DNA from: CAXMMR01 sp965198995
GTDB lineage: Bacteria; Pseudomonadota; Alphaproteobacteria; Acetobacterales; Acetobacteraceae
Assembly (NCBI GenBank): GCA_965198995.1
Contig: CBDAQG010000001.1
Coordinates: forward strand, 124,001-188,000
Direction: 5' to 3'
DNA: 64,000 bases
Notes under the pieces: model-generated
Told to the model about the DNA's origin: nothing
Seen by the model: the letters and a program-made list of their open reading frames with translations, nothing else
Database searches by the model: none
Program-made: the position numbers and the translations under genes
Shown here: piece after piece, positions 17,958 to 27,262 of the stretch
Layout: every line of letters begins with the position of its first letter
How positions within the stretch are numbered: position 1 is the stretch's first letter

Positions 17958-18627
17958 CTACCCCAGCCGATGCCGCGGCGATCCATGCAACAAAATCATT
18001 CAGTGGAGTAGCTCGCCAGTTGGGTTCGAGCCTTCGTGGGCTTTGTTGGACATCGACCCGTCTTCGGCGGCCAACAAGGCTCGCGGGCTGCTCGACCAGC
18101 ACTTGGCCGTGGTGAGCGAGCGCCTGAAGGTCTCGATGCCGTTCATACGCGGTCCGAGGAACGAACTTCGACACGCCGATGATATGCTGCAGCGCTTCGC
18201 AAGCCGGGCCTCAACAGCTTTCAAGAAGCGAGGCCAGATGGGCGTGTTCGAGCCGTTTATCGTTGCGGCCCAGGCGGCAACGTCTCTAAGGCAGTTGTCG
18301 GTGCCATTCGCGAACCTGGCGGGTCACGGTAGGGTTGTTACTCGAGGTGAGGCTGAGCGCGTTATCAGCCACGGAGAAGCCCTTCTTGCCGCTCTGAAGT
18401 GCGACGGCTGTCGCCAGACCGTTACTGGTCAGTGGTCCAGAATAATACCTCGAGTGCGAGTGCGGAATGCTACGCTGGATCCTATCATATCTGAGCACAT
18501 TCACAGTGTTCTTCGGTGCCGTTCGGAAATGCCGCACAGCTGTCGGCAAACCATCTTGGCGTTAGAGGGCGGATACCACTTTTCATTACGAGTGGTCTCA
18601 CAAAGATGCGGCTAGAGCAGAATCCGT
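17958..18627. other. Gene-free stretch between two transposase remnants
   Basis: Only short overlapping frames on both strands occur here, the longest about 190 codons on the plus strand. None shows a motif I recognise, a ribosome site or the third-position GC bias of the neighbouring genes. It is probably debris between insertions. Confidence 0.4.
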
Positions 18628-19440
18628 TCAGTCTGGCTCATATCCGGCTGCGGTGACGTAGTTGGCGCAGTCCTGTGGCGTAAAGGTCGGCAAGGCATCG
18701 CGGATCACATCCCCACAGGTCGTCGATGGTCCGCGCGGCAGCCTTGCGCAGGAATGCTTTGAGCTTGGAGAAGGCGTTCTCGAGTGGGTTGAAGTCGGGT
18801 GAGTAAGGCGGCAGGTAGCGCAGCGTCGCTCCGGCGGCTTCAATCGTCTGTCGCACGTTGGCGCCTTTATGGGTGGGTAGGTTGTCCATGATGATGACGT
18901 CACCGCGGCGGAGTGTAGGCACCAGCACCTGCTCGATGTAGGCCTGGAATGCGACCGGTTCATCGGCCCGTCAAGCACCATGGGCGCGGTCATACCGTCT
19001 ACGCGGAGCGCACCAGTGAAGGTCATTGTCTTCCAATGCCCATGCGGTACGGCGGCACGGCAGCGCTCTCCTTGCGGGGCGCGGCCGCGCAGCCGGCCAT
19101 CTTGGTCGAGGCGCCGGTTTCGTCGATGAACACCAGGCGCTGCGGGTCGAGATCAGGCTGGGCGGCGAACCAAGCCCGGCGCCGGGCTGCGACGTCGGGC
19201 CGCTCCTGCTCGGCGGCATGCGCCGTTTTTTGAAGGTCATGCCGTGGCGGTCGAGGCAGCGCCAGACGGTGCTGGCCCCGAACGAAGCGCCATGCTCAGT
19301 CCGCAGCAAGTCGGCCAGCTCGACCAGACTGATATCTTTCTGCGCTGCCGCGGCTGGAGAGTCCTGGCTTTTCGCGGGCATACGTTGAAGACCGATTGCG
19401 AGATTATGCAGCCGGTAAGTCTTGGGGTGACATGCTGATG
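18628..19440 (-). pseudogene. IS630-family transposase broken by several frameshifts
   Basis: Pieces of one transposase can be read in order on the minus strand. First LVELADLLRTEHGASFGAST with VWRCLDRHGMTFKK; then RLVFIDETGAST and HWKTMTFTGALRVDGMTAP; then VLVPTLRRGDVIIMDNLPTH, ATLRYLPPYSPDFNPLENAF and SKLKAFLRK; and last QDCANYVTAAGYEPD. The D...D...E residues lie in FIDET, IMDN and NPLEN. At least three frame changes are needed to join them, so it is inactive. It abuts a broken DUF4238 gene at 19441, possibly its insertion target. Confidence 0.85.
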
Positions 19441-19807
19441 AAGATCACAGACAGCGAAGAGGTCAACCAAGCCATTATAAACATGCGCTGGGGTATATCT
19501 GCGATTTAAGCGGTGCGACGCACACGCTTCTTACCTCAGACAAGCCGCTTGTAAGCACGGACAGCTTTGCGCACGCTGATGGCCACCTTTGCCTTGCTCT
19601 TGGGCCAACACAGCTCTTTGTGGCCACCAACAATGACGCAACCTGGAAGAAGATCCACAGCATAAGCAAAGACAAGTTGGTTATCACCTTTAATGACCGG
19701 TGGTCACGCAGGCCGTCAGATACGTCTACGCCACAACTGACACTCAACTTCGCTTTGTGGAGAACCGGTTGGCTCGTCCCCCAAGTCCCGTTCGCGGGCG
19801 TGGCTAG
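19441..19807 (+). pseudogene. C-terminal remnant of a DUF4238 protein
   Basis: Three plus-strand frames join as SEEVNQAIINMRWG, then CDLSGATHTLLTSDKPLVST with HLCLALGPTQLFVATNN, then VTQAVRYVYATTDTQLRFVE and NRLA to a TAG at 19805. The order TSDxP, LxLxxGPxxLFVA and QLRFVENRL is that of DUF4238 C-termini. Frame changes fall near 19495 and 19697. The N-terminal part is absent, and the IS630 remnant lies where it should be. Confidence 0.6.
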
Positions 19808-19912
19808 CTTCAATGGCATCAAGCTTCGCAGGACGCCTGCCGGATGCGTGTGTGCGGTTGCGGTCCACCCCTTCGTGCACTGGTGCAGCGACATGACCGC
19901 TGGACGCCCATT

Positions 19913-20036
19913 GCCGCAAGCGCTTGGCTATCCAGCGCTTCAAGGGGGCTAGGCAAGATGAACCCCGACCAGCTCTGGAAAACGACACTCGACCCCGCCG
20001 TCCGCACCCTTCTCCGGGTGCGCGTCGGCAAGGGCG
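19913..20036 (+). pseudogene. Inverted, diverged copy of the 3' end of gyrB
   Basis: Plus-strand reading gives RKRLAIQRFKG, a one-base frame change, then GLGKMNPDQLWKTTLDPAVR and TLLRVRVG. The intact gyrB, on the opposite strand about 250 bases away, ends with LAIQRFKGLGEMNPDQLWKT and TLDPAVRTLLQVRVG. The match covers about 125 bases and then stops. The remainder of 19808-20160 holds short degenerate ACTAACG/GAGTC repeats near 20075-20135 and no gene. Confidence 0.75.
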
Positions 20037-20160
20037 AGGAAGCCATTAGTAAACGTCTCGCCTGCCGCTAACATGACTCGTCAGTAAGCACACTAACCTA
20101 CTAACGAGTCCCACTAACGGTGGCCGAGTCGCACTAATTATGTCCGGGCACAAACCGGAC

Positions 20161-22593
20161 TCACACATCCAGATTGGCAACCTTCAACGCGTTGCCGACA
20201 ATGAAGTCACGCCTTGGCTCGACCACATCACCCATCAAGGTCGAGAACACCTGGCCCGCGTCCTCAACGTCGCCGACCCGCACCTGCAACAGCGTGCGCA
20301 CCGCCGGATCGAGCGTCGTCTTCCATAGCTGATCAGGGTTCATCTCGCCCAAACCCTTGAAGCGCTGGATGGCCAAGCCCTTGCGGCCCTGCGCCAAAAT
20401 GCGATCAAACACGCTCGCCGGGCCCGCCGCCCTGATCTCCGTCGCATCAAGCCGCAGCGTCGCCGGCTCGGCGAAATGCGCCGCCAGCGTCTCCTGCTGC
20501 TCGTCGAGCGCCCGCGCCTCGGCGCTGCGCAGTGCCGCCGCATCGAAGCCGTAACGTTCAGCCACGCCCCGCACCACGCGCGCCAGCGTCAGCCCGCTGG
20601 CGTCAGCCACCACCTTCCAGCCGCGCTCCGTCGGCAGCGACACCGCATCGAGCCGCGCCGCCAGGGTCTGCGCGCGCTGCTGCGCCTTCGCCGGGTCCGC
20701 CGTCAGCACGCCGGCAATCGCCGCCTGCTCCAGCAACGCCGTCGGCACGGCGTCGTTGGCCAAGCGCCGCAACGACATCGCCACCTCGCGCAGCCAGCCG
20801 GCCTCGGCAACCAGCGCCGCACCCTCAAAAACCCGGCCATCCGCATAGGCAAGCCGTCCAGCGCCCAGCGCCTTGTCGATCAGGTAATCCTCAAGCGCCC
20901 GGTCGTCCTTGAGGTAGCGCTCCTCATTGCCTCGCTTGGCGCGATACAGCGGCGGCTGGGCAATGAAAAGATGGCCGCGCTCGATTAGGTCCTGCATCTG
21001 GCGGAAGAAGAACGTCAGCAGCAAGGTGCGGATGTGCGAGCCGTCGACGTCGGCGTCGGTCATGATGACGATGCGGTGGTAGCGCAGCTTGGCGACGTTG
21101 AAGCCGCCATCAGCCGGCTCGCCGCGACCGATCCCGGTGCCGAGTGCCGTGATCAAGGTGCCGATCTCCGCCGAGCCGAGCATGCGGTCAAACCGCGCCC
21201 GCTCGACATTCAGGATCTTGCCTTTCAGCGGCAGGATCGCCTGAAACTTGCGATCGCGCCCCTGCTTGGCCGAACCGCCGGCGCTGTCGCCCTCAACGAT
21301 GAAGATCTCGCTCTTCGACGGGTCGCGCTCCTGGCAATCGGCCAGCTTGCCCGGCAGCGTCGAGACGTCGAGCACGCCCTTGCGCCGTGTCAGCTCGCGC
21401 GCCCGCCGCGCCGCCTCGCGCGCGGAGGCAGCGTCCACCACCTTGCCGATGATCGCCCGCGCCTCCCGCGGATGCGTCTCGAACCAGTGCGCAATCGCAT
21501 CCGCCGTCGCCGCCTGCACCACCGGCTGCACCTCGGAGCTGACCAGCTTGTCCTTGGTCTGCGAGGAAAATTTCGGGTCCGGAACCTTCACCGACAGCAC
21601 CGCCGTCATGCCCTCGCGCATGTCCTCGCCGGTCAGCGAGACGCTCTCCTTCTTGCCCATCCCTTCGGCATACTTCGTGACGACGCGGGTCAGCGCCTGG
21701 CGAAAACCCGCCAGGTGGGTACCGCCGTCCCGCTGCGGAATGTTGTTGGTGAAGCACAGCATCGTCTCATGGAAACTGTCGTTCCAGCTCAGCGAGAACT
21801 CGACCCGAATGCCAACTTGGCTCTCCTCGGTCACCACCGTGATCGGCGGCGACATTACCGACGTCTTGGCGCGATCAAGATATTCAACAAAAGCGCGCAA
21901 ACCGCCATCGAAACGGAACAGCACCTCCTCGGCTGGCGCATGCCGCTCGTCGCGCAGCACGATCGCCAGCCCCGAGTTCAGAAACGCCAGCTCGCGCAGC
22001 CGCCGCTCCAGCGTCGGAAAATCAAACTCCACCTTGGTAAACGTCCCGAGGCTCGGCTTGAACGTAACCTCGGTGCCGCTCGGCCGGTTCGACGGCCCGA
22101 CGATCGACAGCGGCGAGACCGCGTCGCCATGCTCGAAGCGGATGAAGTGCTCGCGCCCGTCGCGCCAGATCCGCACCTCCATCCATTCCGACAGCGCATT
22201 GACAACGGCAGCGCCGACGCCGTGCAAGCCACCGGAAACCTTGTAGGAGTTCTGGTTGAACTTGCCGCCGGCATGCAGCCGCGTCAGCACCACTTCGGCC
22301 GCCGAGACGCCCTCCTCGTGGTGAATGTCGGTCGGGATCCCGCGCCCGTCGTCGCGCACGGTCACCGAGCCGTCGCCGTTCAGGGTCAGCTCGCAGCGCG
22401 TGGCAAAACCCGCCTGCGCCTCGTCCACCGCGTTGTCGATGATCTCGAAGGCCATGTGGTGCAGACCCGAGCCATCATCGGTGTCGCCGATATACATGCC
22501 CGGCCGCTTGCGCACCGCATCGAGCCCCTTGAGGACAGAGATCGACGCCGCGTCGTAGGCGCCAGGCGTGCCTGGCTCGGTTGCGTCGGACAT
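20161..22593 (-). CDS. gyrB: DNA gyrase subunit B
   Basis: An 810-residue type IIA topoisomerase ATPase subunit. The GHKL ATPase domain shows LKGLDAVRKRPGMYIGDTDD, EIIDNAVDEA and VRDDGRGIPTDIH, with GGLHGVGAAVVNALS. The Toprim domain starts at EGDSAGGSAKQGRDRKFQ (about residue 430) and contains DADVDGSHIRTLLLTFFF. The C-terminus QRFKGLGEMNPDQLWKTTLD is standard. ATG 22593 follows an AGGAG site and starts a normal-length GyrB; the frame is open far upstream across recF antisense but that part is not protein. With GyrA it introduces negative supercoils. It closes the rpsT-dnaA-dnaN-recF-gyrB block. Confidence 0.97.
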   Translation of the reverse strand: MSDATEPGTPGAYDAASISVLKGLDAVRKRPGMYIGDTDDGSGLHHMAFEIIDNAVDEAQAGFATRCELTLNGDGSVTVRDDGRGIPTDIHHEEGVSAAEVVLTRLHAGGKFNQNSYKVSGGLHGVGAAVVNALSEWMEVRIWRDGREHFIRFEHGDAVSPLSIVGPSNRPSGTEVTFKPSLGTFTKVEFDFPTLERRLRELAFLNSGLAIVLRDERHAPAEEVLFRFDGGLRAFVEYLDRAKTSVMSPPITVVTEESQVGIRVEFSLSWNDSFHETMLCFTNNIPQRDGGTHLAGFRQALTRVVTKYAEGMGKKESVSLTGEDMREGMTAVLSVKVPDPKFSSQTKDKLVSSEVQPVVQAATADAIAHWFETHPREARAIIGKVVDAASAREAARRARELTRRKGVLDVSTLPGKLADCQERDPSKSEIFIVEGDSAGGSAKQGRDRKFQAILPLKGKILNVERARFDRMLGSAEIGTLITALGTGIGRGEPADGGFNVAKLRYHRIVIMTDADVDGSHIRTLLLTFFFRQMQDLIERGHLFIAQPPLYRAKRGNEERYLKDDRALEDYLIDKALGAGRLAYADGRVFEGAALVAEAGWLREVAMSLRRLANDAVPTALLEQAAIAGVLTADPAKAQQRAQTLAARLDAVSLPTERGWKVVADASGLTLARVVRGVAERYGFDAAALRSAEARALDEQQETLAAHFAEPATLRLDATEIRAAGPASVFDRILAQGRKGLAIQRFKGLGEMNPDQLWKTTLDPAVRTLLQVRVGDVEDAGQVFSTLMGDVVEPRRDFIVGNALKVANLDV

Positions 22594-22676
22594 GCCGATT
22601 GGGAACTCCTGGAGGTCACGCTTGAAGCGAAAGATATAGTCCTTCCAATGCCGTTTCGCGAGGCCCGGGGCCGCAA

Positions 22677-23966
22677 TCAGGCCGCCCAGCCGGCCTGTCG
22701 ATGCATCCCGTCGCCGCCGGTCAGCCACCCCTCGGCGACCGCTCGCAGCGGCGCGAAATCCGCCGCGTCGGTGCCGGTCAGCAGCGCCTGCCCGGGTAGG
22801 CCGGCGAGCGCGGCGAACAGCGCCCGCCGCCGCTCGGCGTCCAGATGCACCAGCGGCTCGTCGAGCAGCAGCAGCGGCGCCGCGCCGCGCCGCTCGGCAA
22901 TCAGCGTCGCGTGGCTGAGGACGGTCGCAACCAGCAGCGCCTTCTGCTGGCCGGTGCTGGCGCCCGCCGCTGGCAATCCGGTCGCGCGGTCGGAGAGCAC
23001 CATGTCCGCGCGGTGCGCCCCCAGCCCCGCCCTCCCGGCCGCCGCATCCTCGCCCCGCCGCGCCGCCAACGCTTCGCGCAGCCAATCCTCGACAGCCAGC
23101 GCCGGCAGGCCCGCGAGCCGCTCGGCGATCGGGCAGAGCAGGGCGAGGCGGGCGCGCGGAAAGGCGCCGAGACCGGCCTCCGCGCCAAGCTGCGCGTTCA
23201 GCCGCGCCACCAGCGCCGCCCGCGCCGCGCTCGCCGCCACGGCGTGCCGCGCCATGCCGTCCTCCAGCGCGGCCAGCCATGACGCGTCGGCGCCCGGCTG
23301 GGCCAGTAGCCGGTTGCGGCTGAGCATCACCCGATCATGCGCCGCCGTCTCGCGCGCATGGCCGGGCTCCAGCGCCCAGACCAGCCGGTCAAGAAAACGC
23401 CGCCGCCCGGAGGCACCCTCCTGAAACAACCGGTCCATCTGCGGCGTCAGCCACACCACGGCAAACACCTGGGCGATCTCCGCCTGGCTGCGCGGCGCGG
23501 CGCCGTCAAGGCGAAACTGCCGCCGCTCCCCTGCCATCCCGGCCGGCATGCCGGTGCCAAGCGTCGTCACGCCAGTGACGCCAGGCTTCGTCACGCCAGT
23601 GACGCCAGGCTCCGTCACGCCAGTGACGCCAGGCTCCGTCGCGCCAATGACGCCAGGCTCCGTCACGCCAGTGACGCCAGGCGTCGTCACGCCAGTGACG
23701 CCAGGCTCCGTCACGCCAGTGACGCCAAGCTCCGTCGTCTCCTCGCCGCCAAGCCGCGCCGCCACGCCCCAGGCGCCGTCGCCACCACGCCGCGGCAGCT
23801 CGGCCAGCGCCGCACCGCGCAGCCCACGCCCGGGCGCGAGCAGCGAGATCGCCTCCAGCAGGTTGGTCTTGCCCGAACCGTTCGCGCCGGTAATCACCGA
23901 CAGCCTCGCGCCGGGCTGCCAGACCAGGTGCGCATAGTTGCGAAACTGGCTCAGCGTGAGCCGCAC
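22677..23966 (-). CDS. recF: DNA replication and repair protein RecF with an in-frame repeat insertion
   Basis: A 429-residue ABC-type ATPase of recombination repair and RecA loading. It shows Walker A TGANGSGKTNLLEAISLL (residues 27-34), the RecF-typical VVWLTPQMDRLFQEG, the signature region GASTGQQKALLVATVLSHA and Walker B APLLLLDEPLVHLD. RecF proteins are usually 360-380 residues. The excess here is an internal stretch, residues about 78-133, made of seven copies of GVTGVTEP and variants between RLGGEE and RRQFRLDG. The flanking domains look intact, so the protein is probably functional with an added loop in lobe II. It lies between dnaN and gyrB, all on the minus strand. Confidence 0.95.
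   Translation of the reverse strand: MRLTLSQFRNYAHLVWQPGARLSVITGANGSGKTNLLEAISLLAPGRGLRGAALAELPRRGGDGAWGVAARLGGEETTELGVTGVTEPGVTGVTTPGVTGVTEPGVIGATEPGVTGVTEPGVTGVTKPGVTGVTTLGTGMPAGMAGERRQFRLDGAAPRSQAEIAQVFAVVWLTPQMDRLFQEGASGRRRFLDRLVWALEPGHARETAAHDRVMLSRNRLLAQPGADASWLAALEDGMARHAVAASAARAALVARLNAQLGAEAGLGAFPRARLALLCPIAERLAGLPALAVEDWLREALAARRGEDAAAGRAGLGAHRADMVLSDRATGLPAAGASTGQQKALLVATVLSHATLIAERRGAAPLLLLDEPLVHLDAERRRALFAALAGLPGQALLTGTDAADFAPLRAVAEGWLTGGDGMHRQAGWAA
23566..23733 (-). repeat. 24-base tandem repeat (7 units) inside recF
   Basis: Seven head-to-tail units of the type GTCACGCCAGTGACGCCAGG plus four variable bases (CTCC, CTTC, CGTC), with few substitutions. Twenty-four bases keep the reading frame, so copy changes would not break recF. 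The units are contiguous with no spacers, so this is a minisatellite and not a CRISPR. Confidence 0.95.
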
Positions 23967-24065
23967 CAGCCTCAGGCGAGCGTCCGATCGCCAAGGCTCG
24001 CCAGACAGCGTCTCACCGTAACGAGCAGCATGTGTCGGTGATCGAAACGATCCCGTCGCGCGCGG

Positions 24066-25190
24066 CTAAACCCGCATCGGCATCAGCACGTAGAGCGCCG
24101 CGCTGTCGGCGCTGTCGCGCACCACCGTCGGCGCCGAGCCGTCGGAAAACAGGAACTCGACCTTGTCGCTGATCTGGTCGGTGATGTCGTTGAGGTAGCG
24201 TGCCTGAAAGCCGATCTCAAGCGGCCCCGCCGTGTATGTCACCCGGTCGCCATCAAGCTCCTCGGTCGCCGTGCCCTGCTCGGGGCTCGCCGCCGACAGC
24301 ACCAGCAGGTCGCGCGCCAATGACAGCTTCACCGGCCGCGAGCGCTCCGAGCTGATCGCCGCCACCCGCGCCACCGCGTCCGAAAAGTCCTTCTTGCCGA
24401 CACGCAGGATCTTGTCATTGTCGCGCGGAATGACCCGCTCATACTCCGGAAACGTGCCGTCAATCAGCTTGCTGGTCAGCATGATCGTTCCGACAGTGAA
24501 CTGGATGCGCGTGTCCGAAAGCCCAACCTCGACGTCTCCGCTTTCCTCGTCCAGCAGCTTGCGCAGCTCGGCCACCGTCTTGCGCGGCACGATCACGCCC
24601 GGCATGCCGTCCGCGCCCTCCGGCAGCGGCTCCTCCACCCGCGCCAGCCGGTGCCCGTCCGTCGCCACCGCGCGCAGCACCCGCACCCCCTCGCTGTCGG
24701 CCGCATGCAGGTAGATGCCGTTGAGATAGTAGCGCGTCTCCTCGGTGCTGATGGCAAAGCGCGTGCGATCGATCAGCCCGCGCAGCGTCAGCCCCGACAG
24801 GTGAAAACGATGCGGCAGCGTGCCGGCCGTCATCGAGGGAAAATCGTCGGTCGGCAGCGCCACCAGGCTGGTCGCATACCGCCCCGCCCGCAGCGCCAGC
24901 TGCGCGTCGCCTCCGGCATGGTCGAGCTCGATCATTGCGCCTTCGGGCAGCTTGCGCACGATCTCGTAAAGCGTGCCGGCCGGCGCCGTGGTCGAACCGT
25001 CGCGCGTCGTCGTCGCCGCGACCTGCTCCACCACCGCGATCTCCATGTCGGTCGCAGTCAGGCTAAGCTGACCCTCCTTGACCGCAATCATGACGTTGGC
25101 AAGGATCGGGATCGTGTTGCGCTTCTCGGCGACGCTCTGAATATGAGCCAGCGCCTTGAGCAATGTGGCGCGATCCGCTTTCAGCTTCAT
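24066..25190 (-). CDS. dnaN: DNA polymerase III subunit beta (sliding clamp)
   Basis: A 374-residue clamp with the usual three-domain length. It starts MKLKADRATLLKALAHIQSV then AEKRNTIPILANV and contains LRGLIDRTRFAISTEETRYY, LNGIYLH and ATDGHRLA. It ends SAALYVLMPMRV, the conserved clamp C-terminus. The homodimeric ring tethers polymerase III to DNA. It lies between dnaA and recF on the same strand; the 342-base gap to dnaA holds a family A repeat. Confidence 0.97.
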   Translation of the reverse strand: MKLKADRATLLKALAHIQSVAEKRNTIPILANVMIAVKEGQLSLTATDMEIAVVEQVAATTTRDGSTTAPAGTLYEIVRKLPEGAMIELDHAGGDAQLALRAGRYATSLVALPTDDFPSMTAGTLPHRFHLSGLTLRGLIDRTRFAISTEETRYYLNGIYLHAADSEGVRVLRAVATDGHRLARVEEPLPEGADGMPGVIVPRKTVAELRKLLDEESGDVEVGLSDTRIQFTVGTIMLTSKLIDGTFPEYERVIPRDNDKILRVGKKDFSDAVARVAAISSERSRPVKLSLARDLLVLSAASPEQGTATEELDGDRVTYTAGPLEIGFQARYLNDITDQISDKVEFLFSDGSAPTVVRDSADSAALYVLMPMRV

Positions 25191-25273
25191 CGGTCCGTTC
25201 CTTCATGGAGCGGAGGCGTTGCTCTGGAGACTCCGTCTGACGCTGATCCTACAGGCACTGCGAGTCGGCAGCA

Positions 25274-25430
25274 AGGAAGGCCAAGGGCTTTGCCCCTGGA
25301 CCCCATTAAAGGCGGAGCCTTTAAAATCCATCGATCATTCATGCCCCCGCGGAGCAGGCCAGGGCCCTCGTGACAGGGGTCTGGGGCCGCCGGCCCCAGC
25401 GGGTCCAGGGCAGAGCCCTGGCCTTCCTTC
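25274..25430. repeat. Family A bipartite hairpin repeat, complete copy (M1 then M2)
   Basis: Module M1 (25274-25330) contains CCAAGGGCTTTGCCCCTGG and TTAAAGGCGGAGCCTTTAA, two hairpins. After 46 unrelated bases, M2 (25377-25430) contains TGGGGCCGCCGGCCCCA, AGCGGGTCC and CCAGGGCAGAGCCCTGG, then CCTTCCTT. The same arrangement recurs at 31250, 50871 and 60603, and reversed at 36157 and 46803. It sits between dnaN and dnaA. There is no T-run, so a terminator role is unproven. Confidence 0.9.
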
Positions 25431-25532
25431 TACTCCGAACCAAACCCCGCTCGAAAATGCGCCAGCGTTCGCTCAGCTGGCGCGGCCGCCTGGCCGGCCG
25501 CCCCCACCACGGTCGCCTTGTCGCACGGGCGC

Positions 25533-27011
25533 TTAACTCTCCAGCATCCGCCGCAACAGCTCCACATCCTCGCCAAAAGCCGGATCGGACGCGATCAGCT
25601 CGGTCACCCGCGACACCGCATGCATCACCGTCGTATGGTCGCGATTGCCGAACTTCCGCCCGATCTCCGGCAGCGACCGGCTGGTCAACTGCTTGGCCAA
25701 ATACATCGCCACCTGCCGCGGCCGCGCCACCGCCCGCGCCCGCCGCGCCGAGGACATGTCGGTCAGCCGGATGTTCCAATGCTCGGCGACGCGGCGCTGG
25801 ATCTCCTCGATCGTCACCCGCTTGTCGTTCGCCTTCAGCACATCGTGCAGCAAATCCTGCGCCGTCTCGAGCGCGATCGGCCGGCCAAACAAATTGGCAT
25901 GCGCAATCAGCCGGTTCAGCGAACCCTCGAGCTCGCGCACGTTGGAGGTGATCTTGTGCGCGAGAAACTCCAGCACCTTGGGCGGCACCGGCACCGCGCT
26001 CTTGGCCGCCTTGGCCTCCAGGATCGAAATCCGCAGCTCGAACGTCGTCGCGTGCAGGTCGGCCACCATGCCGCAGCCCAGCCGCGTGCGCAGCCGATCC
26101 TCAAGCCCGGACAGGTCCGACGGCGACTTGTCGGCCGAAACCACGATCTGCTTACCCGCATCGACCAGCGCGTTGAAGGTGTGGAAGAACTCCTCCTGCG
26201 TGTTGTCCTTGCCGATCAAAAACTGCAGGTCGTCGATCATCAGCACGTCGACCGAGCGCAGCTGCTCTTTGAACTCCATCGTCTGCTGCGAACGGATCGC
26301 GGCGATAAACCGGTACATGAACTTCTCGGCCGACATGTAGGCAACCGACGGCGCCGCGCTGCCCGCCCGGCTCAGCTCGAGCCCGACGGCGTGCATCAGA
26401 TGCGTCTTGCCCAGGCCCACGCCGCCGTAGAGAAACAGCGGGTTGAAGCCCTGGCTCGCCGGCTGCTCGGCGACACGGCGCGCGCAGGCGTAGGCAAACT
26501 CGTTCGGCTTGCCGACGACGAAGCTGTCGAAGCTGAAGCGGTTGTCGAGCGGCGCCGCGAGGTCCTTGGCATCGGCGCGCTCGGCCTCGGCGCGCTCGGC
26601 CGGCCGTGGCGCCGCAGGCTTGGCGACGGCGCGTGTCGACGACGCCGCGGCCTTGGCGGGCTCGCCGGCCAGCATCGTCTCGGCCAGCCCGTTGCGCCCT
26701 TCGGCCACCCGGATGTCCACACGACGGACGTGCCTGTCCTCATGCTGCCAAAGCCGGCTCAGCGTATCGGTATAGTGGCCGCGCACCCAATCGCTCTGAA
26801 ACGACGTCGGCAGGTGCAGCGTCACCTCCTCGCCGTCCGTGCCGCCATAGGTGAGCTGTCGCAGCCAGGTGCGATATTCAACCTCGCCAACCTCACCCTG
26901 CAATTTGGCCCGCACCCGCTCCCACGCAGCCAGTGCCGCCGGATCCTCGGCGTTGCGCGACGCGTCGGTGCTGACAGGCTGAGTTCGGCTGCGTTCGACG
27001 TTCACCAGCAC
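25533..27011 (-). CDS. dnaA: Chromosomal replication initiator protein DnaA
   Basis: A 492-residue initiator. Domain I spans residues 25-100 (WERVRAKLQGEVGEVEYRTW). A variable linker rich in Ala/Glu follows (PAERAEAERADAKD). The AAA+ domain has Walker A LFLYGGVGLGKTHLMHAVGL (about 195-204) and Walker B VDVLMIDDLQFL. Domain IV carries the DnaA-box-binding signature GRKFGNRDHTTVMHAVSRV. ATP-bound DnaA opens oriC. No cluster of TTATCCACA-like boxes is visible in the flanking gaps, so the origin may lie elsewhere. Confidence 0.97.
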   Translation of the reverse strand: MLVNVERSRTQPVSTDASRNAEDPAALAAWERVRAKLQGEVGEVEYRTWLRQLTYGGTDGEEVTLHLPTSFQSDWVRGHYTDTLSRLWQHEDRHVRRVDIRVAEGRNGLAETMLAGEPAKAAASSTRAVAKPAAPRPAERAEAERADAKDLAAPLDNRFSFDSFVVGKPNEFAYACARRVAEQPASQGFNPLFLYGGVGLGKTHLMHAVGLELSRAGSAAPSVAYMSAEKFMYRFIAAIRSQQTMEFKEQLRSVDVLMIDDLQFLIGKDNTQEEFFHTFNALVDAGKQIVVSADKSPSDLSGLEDRLRTRLGCGMVADLHATTFELRISILEAKAAKSAVPVPPKVLEFLAHKITSNVRELEGSLNRLIAHANLFGRPIALETAQDLLHDVLKANDKRVTIEEIQRRVAEHWNIRLTDMSSARRARAVARPRQVAMYLAKQLTSRSLPEIGRKFGNRDHTTVMHAVSRVTELIASDPAFGEDVELLRRMLES

Positions 27012-27262
27012 CTGCCTGCATCAAACCGGATTGCGTGCCGGCGGAAGAGCCTGAGCGCCTGAGCGCCCATCACGACTCATAAATAATCTCGCTGCCAGAG
27101 AGAGGCAATCCTCTTTCTGACAATCCCAAGTAACGTCTAGGTATTGGAGTTAGCGCCGCCAAGCGCGCTCAAGTACAGTCTCGCTTAGTGCTCGTAGCAC
27201 CTGGATCAAGCGATATCTGTTGACAGGGTCCGCTCCGGCACTGCCGGTCGCACCCCGATGAC
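27012..27262. other. Intergenic region between rpsT and dnaA
   Basis: This 250-base gap carries the dnaA promoter region. It has an AT-richer patch near 27078-27090 and a small AGAGG...CCTCT hairpin near 27098-27115. I saw no DnaA boxes matching TTATCCACA or close variants. Confidence 0.4.

Noticed and set aside
18043..18615. 190-codon plus-strand frame between transposase remnants
   Set aside because: No ribosome site, no recognisable domain and no codon bias typical of the window.
22594..23280. Open frame extending gyrB upstream to about 1039 residues
   Set aside because: The extra part is the antisense-shifted shadow of recF with arginine/glycine-rich composition. GyrB homology and an AGGAG site begin at 22593.
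23566..23733. CRISPR-like repeat array
   Set aside because: Units are contiguous without spacers and translate in frame within recF.
25274..25430. Family A repeats as simple Rho-independent terminators
   Set aside because: No U-run follows the stems, copies occur in 5' leaders and inside an operon, and both orientations are used.
27012..27262. oriC next to dnaA
   Set aside because: No DnaA-box cluster or AT-rich unwinding element was found.
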